Made by a program: the position numbers and the translations under genes
Shown: positions 33,100-44,284 of the stretch, piece after piece
Position numbering within the stretch: position 1 is the first letter of the stretch
Layout: the number at the start of each line of letters is the position of its first letter
DNA from: Hanleya hanleyi
Taxonomy: Eukaryota > Mollusca > Polyplacophora > Lepidopleurida > Hanleyidae
Assembly (NCBI GenBank): GCA_036873755.1
Contig: JAVTVY010025396.1
Coordinates: forward strand, 40,467 to 104,466
Direction: 5' to 3'
DNA: 64,000 nucleotides
Notes under the pieces: generated by a model
The model's input: the letters and a program-made list of their open reading frames with translations, nothing else
Databases searched by the model: none
Told to the model about the DNA's origin: nothing

Positions 33100-34098
33100 T
33101 GTCATGGTATTGCAGTATAAAGTTAGACACTGAAGATAGTTCTAGAATTGTAGAACTGAGGTGGACTTGTTAACCTTCTGTTCTGTGGTTATGATCTAGA
33201 ATTTTCTCGTAATCGTGACCGATTTATCGTAAGTGAATTATGTGTCATCCGTCTAGTGTTTTCTCGAAGATTCTGTGATTGCAAATGGCCGCTCTACGAA
33301 CAGCCCCGTATGCCCTGAGTTTTTAGTACACAACGCCATCTGTCCATGCATCAAGAGCCCCGGATATTGCCGGCAGTTATACTGGAGCGCCATCTGCACA
33401 TATAGACTGTCATAGAGTTGTTTACTATGGACGCTTCTGGAATGTCAAACTGACATTTACTTGTTTATCTGGGTTAATTATGTCGAACTTTCTCGTGGCG
33501 GTTATAATTGTATTTGGGTTAAATTATACATCACTGCTCTACCGGTGGAAGCTTCTAGTTTCGGTAGAATTATCTCGAATGCCCTAATAGAGTATAAATA
33601 AGCGTGTATGCTCAGTTGTTTGGTAGGAAATTAATACCGGCTTTTATACACGTCTGATATAGTGTGTTCCGGAGGAGATTCGAACGGCTTCTATTGGGTG
33701 CATAACTGGACATTACCGTTACCGGAGATTATTGACTGAGATTATACTGACTGCTAGATTATATTCCTGTTGGATTACTCTTGTGTGTTTGACCGCTGTA
33801 TTATCTACGTGATTGAACTGACGGAAACTGGACAACAGCTGAGCGTTATTGACTGTGGAAATACAGGAACGCGATTTCTACACGTCACGAACTGTATAGA
33901 GATTTGTACGTTGGAACGAACTTCGAGAGATACACCGGTATAACATTGAACAGTAAGATTTTATTTGACGTTTGTTTGCTATATTGACCTAACTTAATTT
34001 GTATATGATTTTAGTATTGTAAATAAATATTTGACTGTTAATACTCGACTATATAAATTCCTTCTGTTGCGTTTTTCTATTATCGTTTAGACGTAACA
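33100..34098 (+). mobile_element. Solo LTR, 999 bp, with 4-bp target duplication
   Basis: It begins TGTCATGG and ends CGTAACA (TGT...ACA ends) and is flanked by CTGT at 33096-33099 and 34099-34102. Inside is a TATA-like GAGTATAAATAAG near 33591 and an AATAAA at about 34021-34026 at a suitable distance. No coding region is attached, as expected after recombination between two LTRs. Superfamily is probably gypsy from the duplication length, but this is inference. Confidence 0.62.
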
Positions 34099-34102
34099 CT
34101 GT

Positions 34103-35027
34103 GACTGTACTAACATATACACAGAGAAGATATTTGTTATAATATGTATACATGCACAATTTATGTTCCCCGTTCCACTGGACGGTAATTGTGTAAAGTT
34201 ATCACCTCGGCGTACGAAGTAGACGCTCTGAATATTAGACCTTCGCAGTGAGGTTCTAAACTGGAGTCATACGTGCGGACAGATATATACAGAGACATGT
34301 CACGAGAAATTTTATGGCATGTGAAAATGCATGCCAGTTTGCGTTGAATACCATTAAAAACAAATAATTCACTTTCCCTGATCGCATAGTTATCTTGTTG
34401 AGTCTTTTGACCAAAAATCATTCCCAGTCCCCAATGGGTGTTACATGTCCTTTTTGAAAAGTTTGATTTTTTAATCTAGGAGTTTATCCTAGATTCTAGT
34501 TTTAAGTCACTTCAAAGATATACCTATCCTGACGAATTTTCATGACCTTTCCGATCAAAGATGTGGGTCGGACAAACAAACAGAAATGGTTACTAAAATT
34601 ATAATGAGATTGATCTGGATAGAAGAATTGTCGGTGATACAGCTGTAACGATATGAACATCATTGTTAACTCTTTGACTGGTTCTTTTCAGTTTATATCA
34701 TTCGATGTCTTTATTTCATAAATGCATGAATATTTTATACTGTGTCCCGTTAATAGTCTTCCGATTATGAGCATCATAATCATATGGACGACGGTTACCT
34801 ACTCAATATCGCATGTGACTTGAATACATATTCATGTACCTCATGGGATTTGAACGTTTGGACGATATAGGCATGTCTTTAGTTAACTACTCTCGCGTCG
34901 ACTCTACGATATAATTGCTACAATATTTACATGATAGGTTAGTCATCTATCCTTTCTGAATATTCCTGAATAACCTGCATATCGCATATATTAACTGGGA
35001 ATAGGGGAGGATTGAACTAAATGTGTT
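34103..35027. other. Non-coding stretch
   Basis: Nothing recognised. Confidence 0.4.
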
Positions 35028-35240
35028 GAGTTCTCCATGGTGTAAAATGAACAGACACAATCAAAGCGTGAGTGAGATACCACACATTAACTTTTCGTAG
35101 ATCTGGAAACTTTTGGGTACAAGATGCAGATGATAGAAATTTGGCACCAGAAGCAGCCAGGTATCTTGCTGGCATCTGTGACTCCTAACAGCATCTGCTA
35201 CCCATCTGATTGTTGTATTACAGGAAACTAATTTATGTTC
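35028..35240 (+). mobile_element. Diverged 3' tail of RT family 2
   Basis: It keeps CCATGGTGTAAAATGAACAG, CACAATCAAAGCGTGAGTGA, a CTTGCTGGCATC block and a TACAGGAAAC block in the order of the tails at 6350-6550 and 46105-46290. No coding part is attached. Confidence 0.6.
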
Positions 35241-35742
35241 ATTTGATTTTTTAGGTTTTCAATCCTTTTTTTGAAACTCTGATGAAAGCCAGAAAAAATT
35301 AAACCAGAAGGCAAATTTACGGATACAATATTTCTGTAGTAAAACATGTCGTGCTGTTTATATGCATGTTACCATGCAAAAGAGAACAGCTAAAAATGTA
35401 TAATATATGTAAAAAATGTTTAGGAAAATATAACCTAAGAAAACTAGTCCATTACATAAATGTAGAAAGGGGGATGCGAATTCCCGCGACCACACATGCG
35501 CAAGGCAGACTTCCGGTGTGTGCGTACTTTCGGTTGCACATGCGTATTCGCGGGACTGCCTTTCCGGATAGAGCTTCCGGTCACGTGACTTCCGCTCAAG
35601 GTTCGTTCACTAAACAAGTGTATATTGTGCACAAAGAGTCCAGATGTTAGGCTTGGTAGGCTTCTAAATTAAGGCGGGATTCCCAATAATATTGCGGTAC
35701 GGGCGAGCCTGTAATTATTACATGACTAGTTCGATCTAAAAA
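35241..35742. other. Non-coding stretch with GCGCA-rich end
   Basis: At 35495-35600 ACACATGCGCA and GCACATGCGTATTCGCGGGA occur; these resemble the following tandem units. No gene. Confidence 0.4.
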
Positions 35743-36003
35743 CGCATGCGCAACCGGAAGTGAGACGCTTTTACCGAGAACGAGAGAAGTGAGAGACATG
35801 GCGGGCTCGCTCAACTCACTCTCCTGGATCCATGCATGTACCATAGGGTAGAGTGGGTAGAGGATCACGGGTGCGCATGAGCAACAGGAAATGGATCGCT
35901 CTGCCGAGAACGAGAGAGGTGAGAGACATTGCAATGGGTTTCCATGTGCCATAGGATTCCCACTGGACGAGCGATGGCTCCATATGTGCGAAAAGAGACT
36001 TTG
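35743..36003 (+). repeat. 130-bp tandem repeat, two units
   Basis: TGCCGAGAACGAGAGAGGTG at 35901 repeats TACCGAGAACGAGAGAAGTG at 35771, and the GCGCATG, GAGAGACAT and CCATGTRCCATAGG motifs keep the same spacing of about 130 bp. Confidence 0.75.
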
Positions 36004-37600
36004 AAGGGTACATGTAAAACCATGCGCCTTAACATTGAAGGATGTGAGGTCTAAGGAGGGTAGGTGTTAGCGAATATAAACGTATGGGCTACCCTCTTGA
36101 AGCTCACGCACTGTCCTATACAGCGGGGTGGTGCCCAGTACCACGTGACTGTGATGTCATCAGCAGTAGAGAAAAGGAATAATCTGCTCGGATGCATACT
36201 CGGGACTGGGCGCCTACACCTACACCCTTATACATACATTCTATTACGGATAATGTGAAGTCTACTTTTCATGTTACTATCCCACAGTTCACCGTACTGA
36301 TGACTACGACATAGAGCCGATTTCTGGGATTTGTACTCATTTATTAAGAGTTCTCACGAAGCAGCAACACGAATTATATCAATTATACCCAAGTATTCCA
36401 ATGAGTCCGACCAGTACTGACCTGTACGAACGTTGCCGGAAAACCACGAAGCATGCACTCTGCGAGCTCAGATCACCGATCTCCAGGAACCCAGTACTGC
36501 CTGATGATGGGAGGCCTTACAGAAGCAGGATGCTGTGAGCGCTATTCACCAACGGCATTGGTCCGCTGTTTTCACCGATATGGTCCTGTGCCGGACCTTT
36601 TCGGCTACTTGACAAGACAAGTCTGGCCCAGTACGCCGATACTATTCTAACAATCAAGCCTTCCGGGTGAATCCCACCTTCGGTTATTTGTTACGGCACA
36701 AGGAGACGGACCAGAGTGGCGATTGGTAGCATCCATCCATTGGACAATGTCTTCGGAATACAACAACAACAACAACGACCAGCTTCGGTATTTTAACCGA
36801 GTAACAATACGCTCGTGTGTGCCCAGTCATTCATCATCACGAATCGTGCGTCGCTGTGAACGGCCCTGGACCAACCTTGGAATGGGTTCGCCAACAACGC
36901 CTCAACACCAAATGGCAGGTAGAGATGACAATCAGCGTGACATTTTACATGAGGAAATAGATCGACCAACCGATATGCGCCCCCCTCAACCCGTGACGTC
37001 TTTGAAATGCCTGTGAGCCAAATCGGGAAACGGACTTTCACAGACCTTTCCTCTCTATAAATACTGTCATTCACTGTCATTCATTTCTCATCCATGTCGC
37101 GAGTCATACTTGTCATACGGTTGGTTGAGGTGGGGTTACACGTCCATGAGGATATAGTCATCATCGTGGAAGGCCGGGTGACCTGTAACTTGGACCCTAG
37201 CACCATATCGAATGCGATTACTCTACACGGTGATAGGAGCACAAAACGTCCACGAGTGTTGAGCGGTGAGCTCGACGGCAACCTTATCCACATCGGTCAT
37301 GACGTCTACGTAAACTGCGGACTGTTCTTCACGCGCTTGGGTCGCTACAATTACCAACGGCTTCACTCATACACCCCGCTCTATGGACAGTCTACGAAAA
37401 CGCGGTGCCAGTTGCGGACCTGCTGCTTAGACAGGACGAGTGGTCAGCCGTCGCGTTGGACTGGTCTGGCGCCCTGGCCGATGCGGTGTCAAAACCCCAA
37501 AATAAAGAAAGGAACCCGGCACAAGACAAATCCGTTATAAATAAGGAATACAGCCCGGGTTCTTCCCCAGTCATCATGAAGCGTTGGATTAAGGTGTTAG
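36004..37600 (+). other. Decayed region upstream of the Polinton integrase
   Basis: A CAACAA run (36762-36778) and several broken frames lie here. One frame of 148 codons at 37094-37540 is unrecognised. The stretch probably belongs to the same decayed Polinton, but no conserved motif supports a specific gene. Confidence 0.35.
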
Positions 37601-38521
37601 ACAAAATAGTATTACAGTTTCAACAGTCTGGCGGCGTATACTGCAATAAACGCCCTCTGCCGAACTGCCAAGCCCCAGGGAATCTGTCGATCGCAATTCC
37701 AAGCCTGGTTGAAAATCCAAGACACCTATACCTTAAATCGAGCTGTCCGGCAGCACTTTTCACGTAATCGGATCATCGCCGGATGAATAAATGCCCAGTG
37801 GCAAGAGGATTTGGTTGACATGAGTGCCTTTGTCAAACACAATGAATGAAACCTGTATGTCTTGACGTGCATTGGTATCATGTCGAAGCATGCGTGGGTC
37901 GTGCCCATACAGACGAAAACGGGGGAAAATCTCATCAACGCATTCAAGCACATGTTCAAGACTGGGCGCAGACCGTTATATTTCCAAACCGACGATGGCA
38001 GGGAATTTCTAGGCAAACACTTCCAACAATTCTGAAAGCCCACTTACAACGAGACCAAGGCTGACGTCGTGGAAAGATTTCGCATCTTCAAGAGCTCATG
38101 TGCAAATATTTCACCGCCAAGAATACAAGGCGGTACATCGATGTGCTTCCCCAGCTCGTGGAGTGTTACAGTCGGGTCTATCACCGCAGTATTCAGAGTG
38201 CCACATTACTGTTATCAAGCGCAACGAAACCCAAGCTCGGGCTGCCATGTACGGTCCCGAATTCATGCGCGCACTGAAGTATGCACTGAAGTTCTAGCGA
38301 AGGAAGCACGTGCCGAAGAGTAAATTCAAGAGAAGGTTGAGAAGAGTTCTCTCTCCCACTGGAGCGATGAGTACCTTTTGGTCAATCGCAGTATACCGCG
38401 TCACCTGCGGGTGTATGAACTGGAAGATCCACTGGAAGGAACGTTTTACGAGAAGGAATTACAGTCTGTGGTGAAATCAACAGAGGAATACTACACTGTG
38501 GAACGGAACCAAAAGGAATGA
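37601..38521 (+). pseudogene. Polinton integrase (retroviral-type), heavily broken
   Basis: Before the core the DNA reads DTYTLNRAVRQHF and QWQEDLVDMSAFVKHN, with the first catalytic Asp. It goes on with LTCIGIMSKHAWVVPIQTKT, then FQTDDGREFLGKHF with the second Asp, and TKADVVERFRIFKSS with the Glu. A later frame gives YIDVLPQLVECYSRVYHRS. The C-terminal part, HWSDEYFLVNRSIPRHLRVY and DPLEGTFYEKELQSV, is the chromodomain/SH3-type end seen in Polinton integrases. At least three stops or frameshifts fall within it (near 37782, 37848 and 38034). In intact elements the enzyme inserts the whole DNA transposon. It is too complete in motif order to be chance. Confidence 0.85.
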
Positions 38522-40179
38522 TGCCGTGGCAAGACGTTGCACCTCGTGAGATAGCAAGATTGGTCTAGTTCGTTCAATCCCTGGGTCTCGGTAGGCCAGG
38601 TGAAACGAATATAAAGCAGAGATCAAACCGAGCTGACTTCAGTCTACCCTAAGACAAAGGGCGACTGTCACTGAAACTCCAACCCGAAGAGTGGGTGCTG
38701 TCATCACTATCTTATCCCTCATCGGGGTGTGGTATGGGGGATGTTTTATGACGTAGAGACTCTCGTCTCTCTACTCAAACAACGTAGGACGACGAACTCT
38801 CTGCCTGTGCCAGCACGTCAGGCGACAATGGAGAACGGCGCGACACGGAGAATAACACCGATCCTCACCGACCCGGTCTCGATTATATCAGTGATACTCA
38901 AACCAGGGATTTGACTCGCGGCAAGAATGAAAGGGTTTTATACTTGCTCTCGCGCAATCTCTGTCTCGGGCTTGACCGGCGAGATTTCTCGTGATTTTCC
39001 CACGACTTTTTTTTTATTTTATCCAAATTATCTTCGATAAAATTTTCGTCTTCACCGCCTAGAACGATTCAGCTAGATTTAATCGTCAGTGAGAAAGTGC
39101 AACTTTACAATCTTTCGCTCCACCGGTACATTACGTTACGATACAAGTCACCCGACTGTACAATCCCCACCATAGGCCCCACAATTTTATGAGTCCCATA
39201 GTCGACGTTATCATCTGTACAGCCATCAGCCCCACAGTGGATCGCAGATGAAGTCATGAAGAGCGTACCCATCACGTTCCAGAGGAGGGTTGGCTTTTTG
39301 CTGGAGTGGTAAAAAAAACAAAACATGAGCTCGAGCGATCAAGGGGAACTCTTTTTTTAGAATCAAGTGATGCCTGACACCCACATGGTGAATTTGATGA
39401 ATGATATGGGGCGTCAAGGCAGGTCGCAGGCCTCCCGGGATGATACGCGATTGCCCAAGGGTTGAAATACATGTACGTCCCATAAGAAATGGTGGGAATC
39501 CTAAGCGTTGGGTCTGGATGCAGCAGTATCAGCAGACATCCGTGACACCTCCTCAATGACCATGCCGATCGAGCTCACTTACCAAGCCACTGCGGCGATC
39601 ACGACGCCGACAACAGGCCCCCAAACTCAGGAATGACTATTAAAGCAGGGGCATGCGGAGGAAAACGTCAGTCGACATGTTTTGCCTCACACTACTAAGT
39701 AATAGCTCAGCCAAGCTGTTCCCGGTCAACCTCATAGCCCATTATGTCGCGCAACTGCCGCACCCCTTAAATTCCCTTGGACGATGGGAATATGACCTGC
39801 CGGTTATCCAGTACCCATATTCTTCAGCGTGAGCATATGTCATAGCTCAGTCATTTGGACCAACCAGCGCCTGAGTGCAGTGATGTTCCTCTTGACTGAG
39901 TCGTTGACACATACCATGCATTTAGATGGACAAATTTTGCTGTAAAAATCGAACCACGCTTATTTGAAGTCTAATATTTTAGTAAATGTTACAAAATAGT
40001 TTGCTAACACATACTGTAATTTCAGAATGTTACTTTTGGTATATCAAATGATATCGGCAAAATACATAAGCGTTCTATTTCATTCCTGGATTAAAGATCA
40101 TCAGCAAATCCCGGAGAGGGAGGCCAAGAGTTCGGCAGTTACCTCGAATTCCGCGCTTCCCTTTTCGCGGTACAACGTG
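38522..40179. other. Region behind the Polinton integrase, no recognised gene
   Basis: Short frames on both strands (for example minus strand 39105-39556) have no motifs that I can name. Ends or TIRs of this second Polinton were not found by eye. Confidence 0.35.
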
Positions 40180-40760
40180 GTAGAATAAGACTGAGCTGCT
40201 GATCCGGTGTATCGTGATGTCATGGTAACATGCGCAGTCGAGGAGTAGTAGAGAAAGGGCTTGTTCGAGTACGCAGGGGCGTCTTTGGGCGAACTAGGGA
40301 CCACCCTGGCTCCAAATGGGTCCTGCAGAGTGTCGTCTTGAAGATCCTGGCGTGTAGAATAAGACTGAAGTGGTGTCCGTATGGATCGGTGTCACAATGC
40401 ACATTCGCACTCGAGGAATAGTACAGACAGGGTATGCTCCGGTACGCAGGAGAGTGTTTGGACGATATATGGGCAATCCTGGGTCCCAATGTAACGGGCA
40501 TGGTGTCGTATAGAATCTCTAGTGATGTAGAATAAGAATGGCGTTCTGCCCACGTGGATCGGTAACGTCATGGCGCGCATGCGCAAGCGAGGATTAGTAG
40601 AGAAATAGCAGGGGCGCTGGGCGAATGATGGACCACCCGTGGGCCAAATGTGCTGTTCCTGGTGTCGTGTAGAAGCTCTTGTGTCATAGACTAATACTTG
40701 GGTTGCGTACATGCGCACTTGGGGTCAGTAACAAAGAATCCATATTTTCGGATATACACT
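40180..40760 (+). repeat. 174-bp tandem repeat, about 3.3 units
   Basis: GTAGAATAAGACTGA-like starts lie at 40180, 40353 and 40527. Each unit has a GGATCGGTGTCACAATG/GTGATGTCATGG block, then a CATGCGCA, CGAGGAxTAGTAGAGAAA block and a GGACCACCCTGG-like block. It shares its core with the insert at 29825-30136. Confidence 0.82.
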
Positions 40761-41071
40761 AGGGATTAGGAGAGATCTAGGAAGATCGACAACAACAAGC
40801 ATAAGGCGTATTACACAATTTATTATCCCCTCCATCACATCACACCCAAGCTGGGGAGCCATTAGAATTCACTTATCCATGCTCTTGTCCGTGTATCAGA
40901 CACATCGTCGACCCTGCTCGCTCTTGTCCAATCAGAAGCCGCCATTTTGAAAACTGCTCATGGGTTGCGTCAATCTCCGGCCATGTTCGATCTTCTCAGT
41001 TACATGCATCATCGACCGTTCATTCGCTCTGGTCCACCCCTAAGCGACTTTGCCAATGGTGTTAAATGAAT
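40761..41071. other. Non-coding stretch
   Basis: Nothing recognised. Confidence 0.4.
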
Positions 41072-41150
41072 TAGGTCTTTGGATTATGGATGCGGTAATT
41101 CTTTAATGGGCGACGGCTGAATATTAAATGACGGACTAGACGCTTGTATT
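41072..41150 (+). mobile_element. Last ~80 bp of RT family 2 tail
   Basis: AGGTCTTTGGATTATGGATG through GGGCGACGGCTGAATATTAA to GACGCTTGTATT matches the extreme 3' ends at 6618-6694 and 46358-46436. It is a very short 5'-truncated copy. Confidence 0.8.
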
Positions 41151-41376
41151 TTGGGTAATCCAGGATACTGCAGAGGCAACATATCCTGGAAGGCATGTTT
41201 TGGCATTTTGCCGCCATTTTTCTCAACCCATATCCTCTTCCCAAGTAACGCTTGGTTTTCATGATGATTGGGCGCATGTACTCGTCATTCATTTCAAGCG
41301 TCAGCAGACTATACTCTTTTTTCTGATGTGGGTGCGCATCTGGGTGTAAGCCTTTGTAATTTATCCTGTCAGACAT
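41151..41376 (-). CDS. Unidentified minus-strand open frame
   Basis: The frame starts at an ATG with a purine at -3 and reads MSDRINYKGLHPDAHPHQKK, later IIMKTKRYLGRGYGLRKMAA. It is basic, not repetitive and looks protein-like. Downstream it runs into the antisense of the RT family 2 tail, so its original end is lost. Upstream on the same strand an acidic frame (41444-41560) ends at a GTGAGT donor, which could be a preceding exon. Function unknown. Confidence 0.3.
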
Positions 41377-41557
41377 CTTCAAACGCCTCAGCATGGATAT
41401 TAATAGCCGTTGTCTCAAAAGTTGGGTAATTTCTTACTCACGCAGGCTTCCCTGGGGCCAACTCTCTGCATCAGCGAACGAGGTTTCAGTATCAGAGGTT
41501 AGGCTTTCAATATCAGGAGTCTCTGTATCATTATCTGCATCAGTGGGTTTATCGGCT

Positions 41558-42174
41558 TCTGGTGCCTTGATGTCTTCATATCCATGTTTATTATTCTGGT
41601 GCCTTGGTGTCTGCATATCCATGTATATCATTCTGGTGCCTTGGTGTCTTCATATCCATGTATATCATTCTGGTGCCTTGGTGTCTTCATATCCATGTAT
41701 ATCATTCTGGTGCCTTGGTGTCTTCATATCCATGTATATCATTCTGGTGCCTTGGTGTCTTCATATCCATGTATATCTGGTGCCTTGATTCTTCATATCC
41801 ATGGGTGCCTTGGTGTCTTCATATCCATGTATATCATTCTGGTGCCTTGGTGTCTTCATATCCATGTATATCATTCTGGTGCCTTGGTGTCTTCATATCC
41901 ATGTATATCATTCTGGTGCCTTGGTGTCTTCATATCCATGTATATCATTCTGGTGCCTTGGTGTCTTCATATCCATGTATATCATTCTGGTGCCTTGGTG
42001 TCTTCATATCCATGTATATTATTCTGGTGCCTTGGTGTCTTCATATCCATGTATATCATTCTGGTGCCTTGGTGTTTTCATATCCATGTATATCATTCTG
42101 GTACCTTGGTGTTTTCATTTTTATTATTCTGGTGCCTTGGTGTCTTCATATCCATGTATATCATTCTGGTGCCG
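41558..42174 (+). repeat. 37-bp minisatellite, about 16 units
   Basis: The unit GGTGCCTTGGTGTCTTCATA plus TCCATGTATATCATTCT is repeated almost exactly, with one shortened unit near 41776-41812 and diverged units near 42100. Because 37 is not a multiple of 3, all three plus-strand frames are open and give the same 37-residue cycle. Confidence 0.97.
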
Positions 42175-44098
42175 CATCATATTGGAGTCTGGTAAACGTT
42201 CGTAAAGATAAACCATGTTGGCAGTTGGACGTGGAAGGTGCTCATCTTTCGGATATAGTTGTTGTTAAAGACGTAACACAGTAACACTTGGCAACGCCTA
42301 TCTTAACCATGAAATGGGCGCTATTTCATCGTAGCGCATTCGATACGCCTTAAAGTGACGTCATCTCCGGAAGCGACGTCTTCTTGTGGTGGTACCGCCT
42401 CCATCAAAGATCCAGATCCAAAACATGTGTGTGCGATGACTACCGCTTGATGACGTTACGATAGGCAATGCGTTGAGATAAGCGTTAAGTCGTTTCGATG
42501 GGCGTTAAGGCGTAACGACGGACGTTTAGCGGGCGTCACTGCGTTATGATGAATTAACATCAGTTCCTTGTGATATCACGTGATCAGTCAGAGCTTCTGA
42601 GCTATCACACTAGAACGTTCGTTGAAAACAATCGAAACACCTCAAGACGGGCTTTTCTGAAAACTTGTGTATTGGATAAAGCACTGGACATAACAAACAT
42701 CCCCAGCATTCTAAATGACCCAGAGGTTTCAAGTTCACGGAACCACCGTATATTTCTTATCAGTACACTAACCGGATAGCAAGTAATATTTTTTACACAC
42801 TGACTCTATTGTGTAACCGGGGTTTTTCTTTTGCCGTAATGACCCGGCGCACAATGGGTTTCACTTGTGCCCCGGTGTTCAAGTAGCAAGAACCGGGTGT
42901 TCATGCCGATCAAATCCGGGGTGATATTTGACATGAACACCTCCCTAGTTTCAAGAGACACACTGACTTCTTTGTCTGGCATGGGCATTCGTCTGCGTGA
43001 ATCGCCTGGTCGCCTTCAGGAATTAGCAGGTGTTCATGTAGAAATAAGTGGGCGAGTGTTAAAGTAATTTATTAAGCCGTATCCGGTGTTCAAGTGATTT
43101 ATCAAACATTTTAAGATTAATCATTGAAAGAACGAACAGTGTCCGTGGAAGTGTGCGACGGGAGATAACTCGTATGAAAATGATACAAAAGCCTTTTGAT
43201 ATCGAACTTTCAAGTGAAATTTCGAGAAACACAAGCTCAATTCATCTTCACATTTCAAGTTAAATGTTACACTAGCGTTCCGTCACGTGTAGTGTTCGAC
43301 TTGGATATGCGAAGATGGCTCAATTGAGCACCACCAAATCACAAGTCAGCTTTGATAAATGTCAGTCAAATACAGAATCACTTTCCATTATTGGAGTGAC
43401 AAGCTACGTTATGTATCGTTATAGGATCTGCATGGAAATACGCCATGTAAATTTCACACTTTGGTTTGTTTTGCTGCCAGTCACATACCTTCTTGTCGAG
43501 TGACACCAGCATCGTCGCGGTCGTGCATTCTTGCTGTAGTTTCACTGAATCCAGTCACAATTTCTTTTTGTGAGCGTTACACTATATGCCTTCTGATATA
43601 CATACATTAAAACAGCGACTGCCTCAAATATAGGTCTAATCTTTGGTTGTCGCCTGTTGAGCGTTGATTGCAGACTAAGCAGTCAAAATATGACGCGTCT
43701 GTATGTCGTAACGTATCATTTTCTGCCGTACGTGTATGTGTGGGTACAAGTCAAATGTGTAGCGGTAAACGTGACTTTCTGTCAGACATTCCCTTAATTA
43801 TAGGCCTAGTATGAGATCATGCGTATGGACATAGGGATATGTAATTTGTATGTCTGCATATTTTGCTTCATATGCGTTTCACGTAATGTAGATTGTGACA
43901 CGTATATATATCAATTACATATATCTTTTTGTTACAAATCTTTGTAACGATAACGTGAGAGTTACGGACCAGTCAAACGGGTTGTGGAAGTTATGTTTCG
44001 TATGCAAATGTGTTGTTTGTCCTGAAACAACCATGATGTGTTACACAATACGGCCATTGTGTAAGTTATTTATCGCCTTCGACATCGGGGTACATGCA
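42175..44098. other. Non-coding stretch with GTGTTCAAG and GCGTTAAGG motifs
   Basis: Between 42840 and 43100 CCGGTGTTCAAGT-like blocks recur four times in loose form. At 42340-42540 TAAGGCGTAACG and related motifs recur. No gene is recognised. Confidence 0.4.
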
Positions 44099-44168
44099 GA
44101 ATGAACACTCACACCAGTCCGATTTAAATACCTCGGTATTCAAATCGGACTGGTGTGAGTGTTCATTC
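44099..44168. repeat. 70-bp near-perfect palindrome
   Basis: GAATGAACACTCACACCAGT continues to AATACC, then CTC, then the reverse complement; one mismatch in 33 pairs. It sits just before the RT family 2 copy at 44285. Confidence 0.9.
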
Positions 44169-44284
44169 AGCATCAACCCCTCTGTCTCAGGCGATAACTA
44201 TTACGTATTGCTCGAGTGCAGAGCATATCCGTGTTACTGTGAGTCGTCGATATTTCATATAAGTATACTAAATCTATAGCCACC

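Noticed and set aside
39105..39556. Minus-strand frames as a Polinton capsid gene
   Set aside because: Position near the integrase is suggestive, but no capsid motif could be recognised in any frame.
41584..42284. Long ORFs of 134-226 codons rich in Trp, Cys and Ile
   Set aside because: They are three frames of one 37-bp minisatellite and show no independent coding signs.
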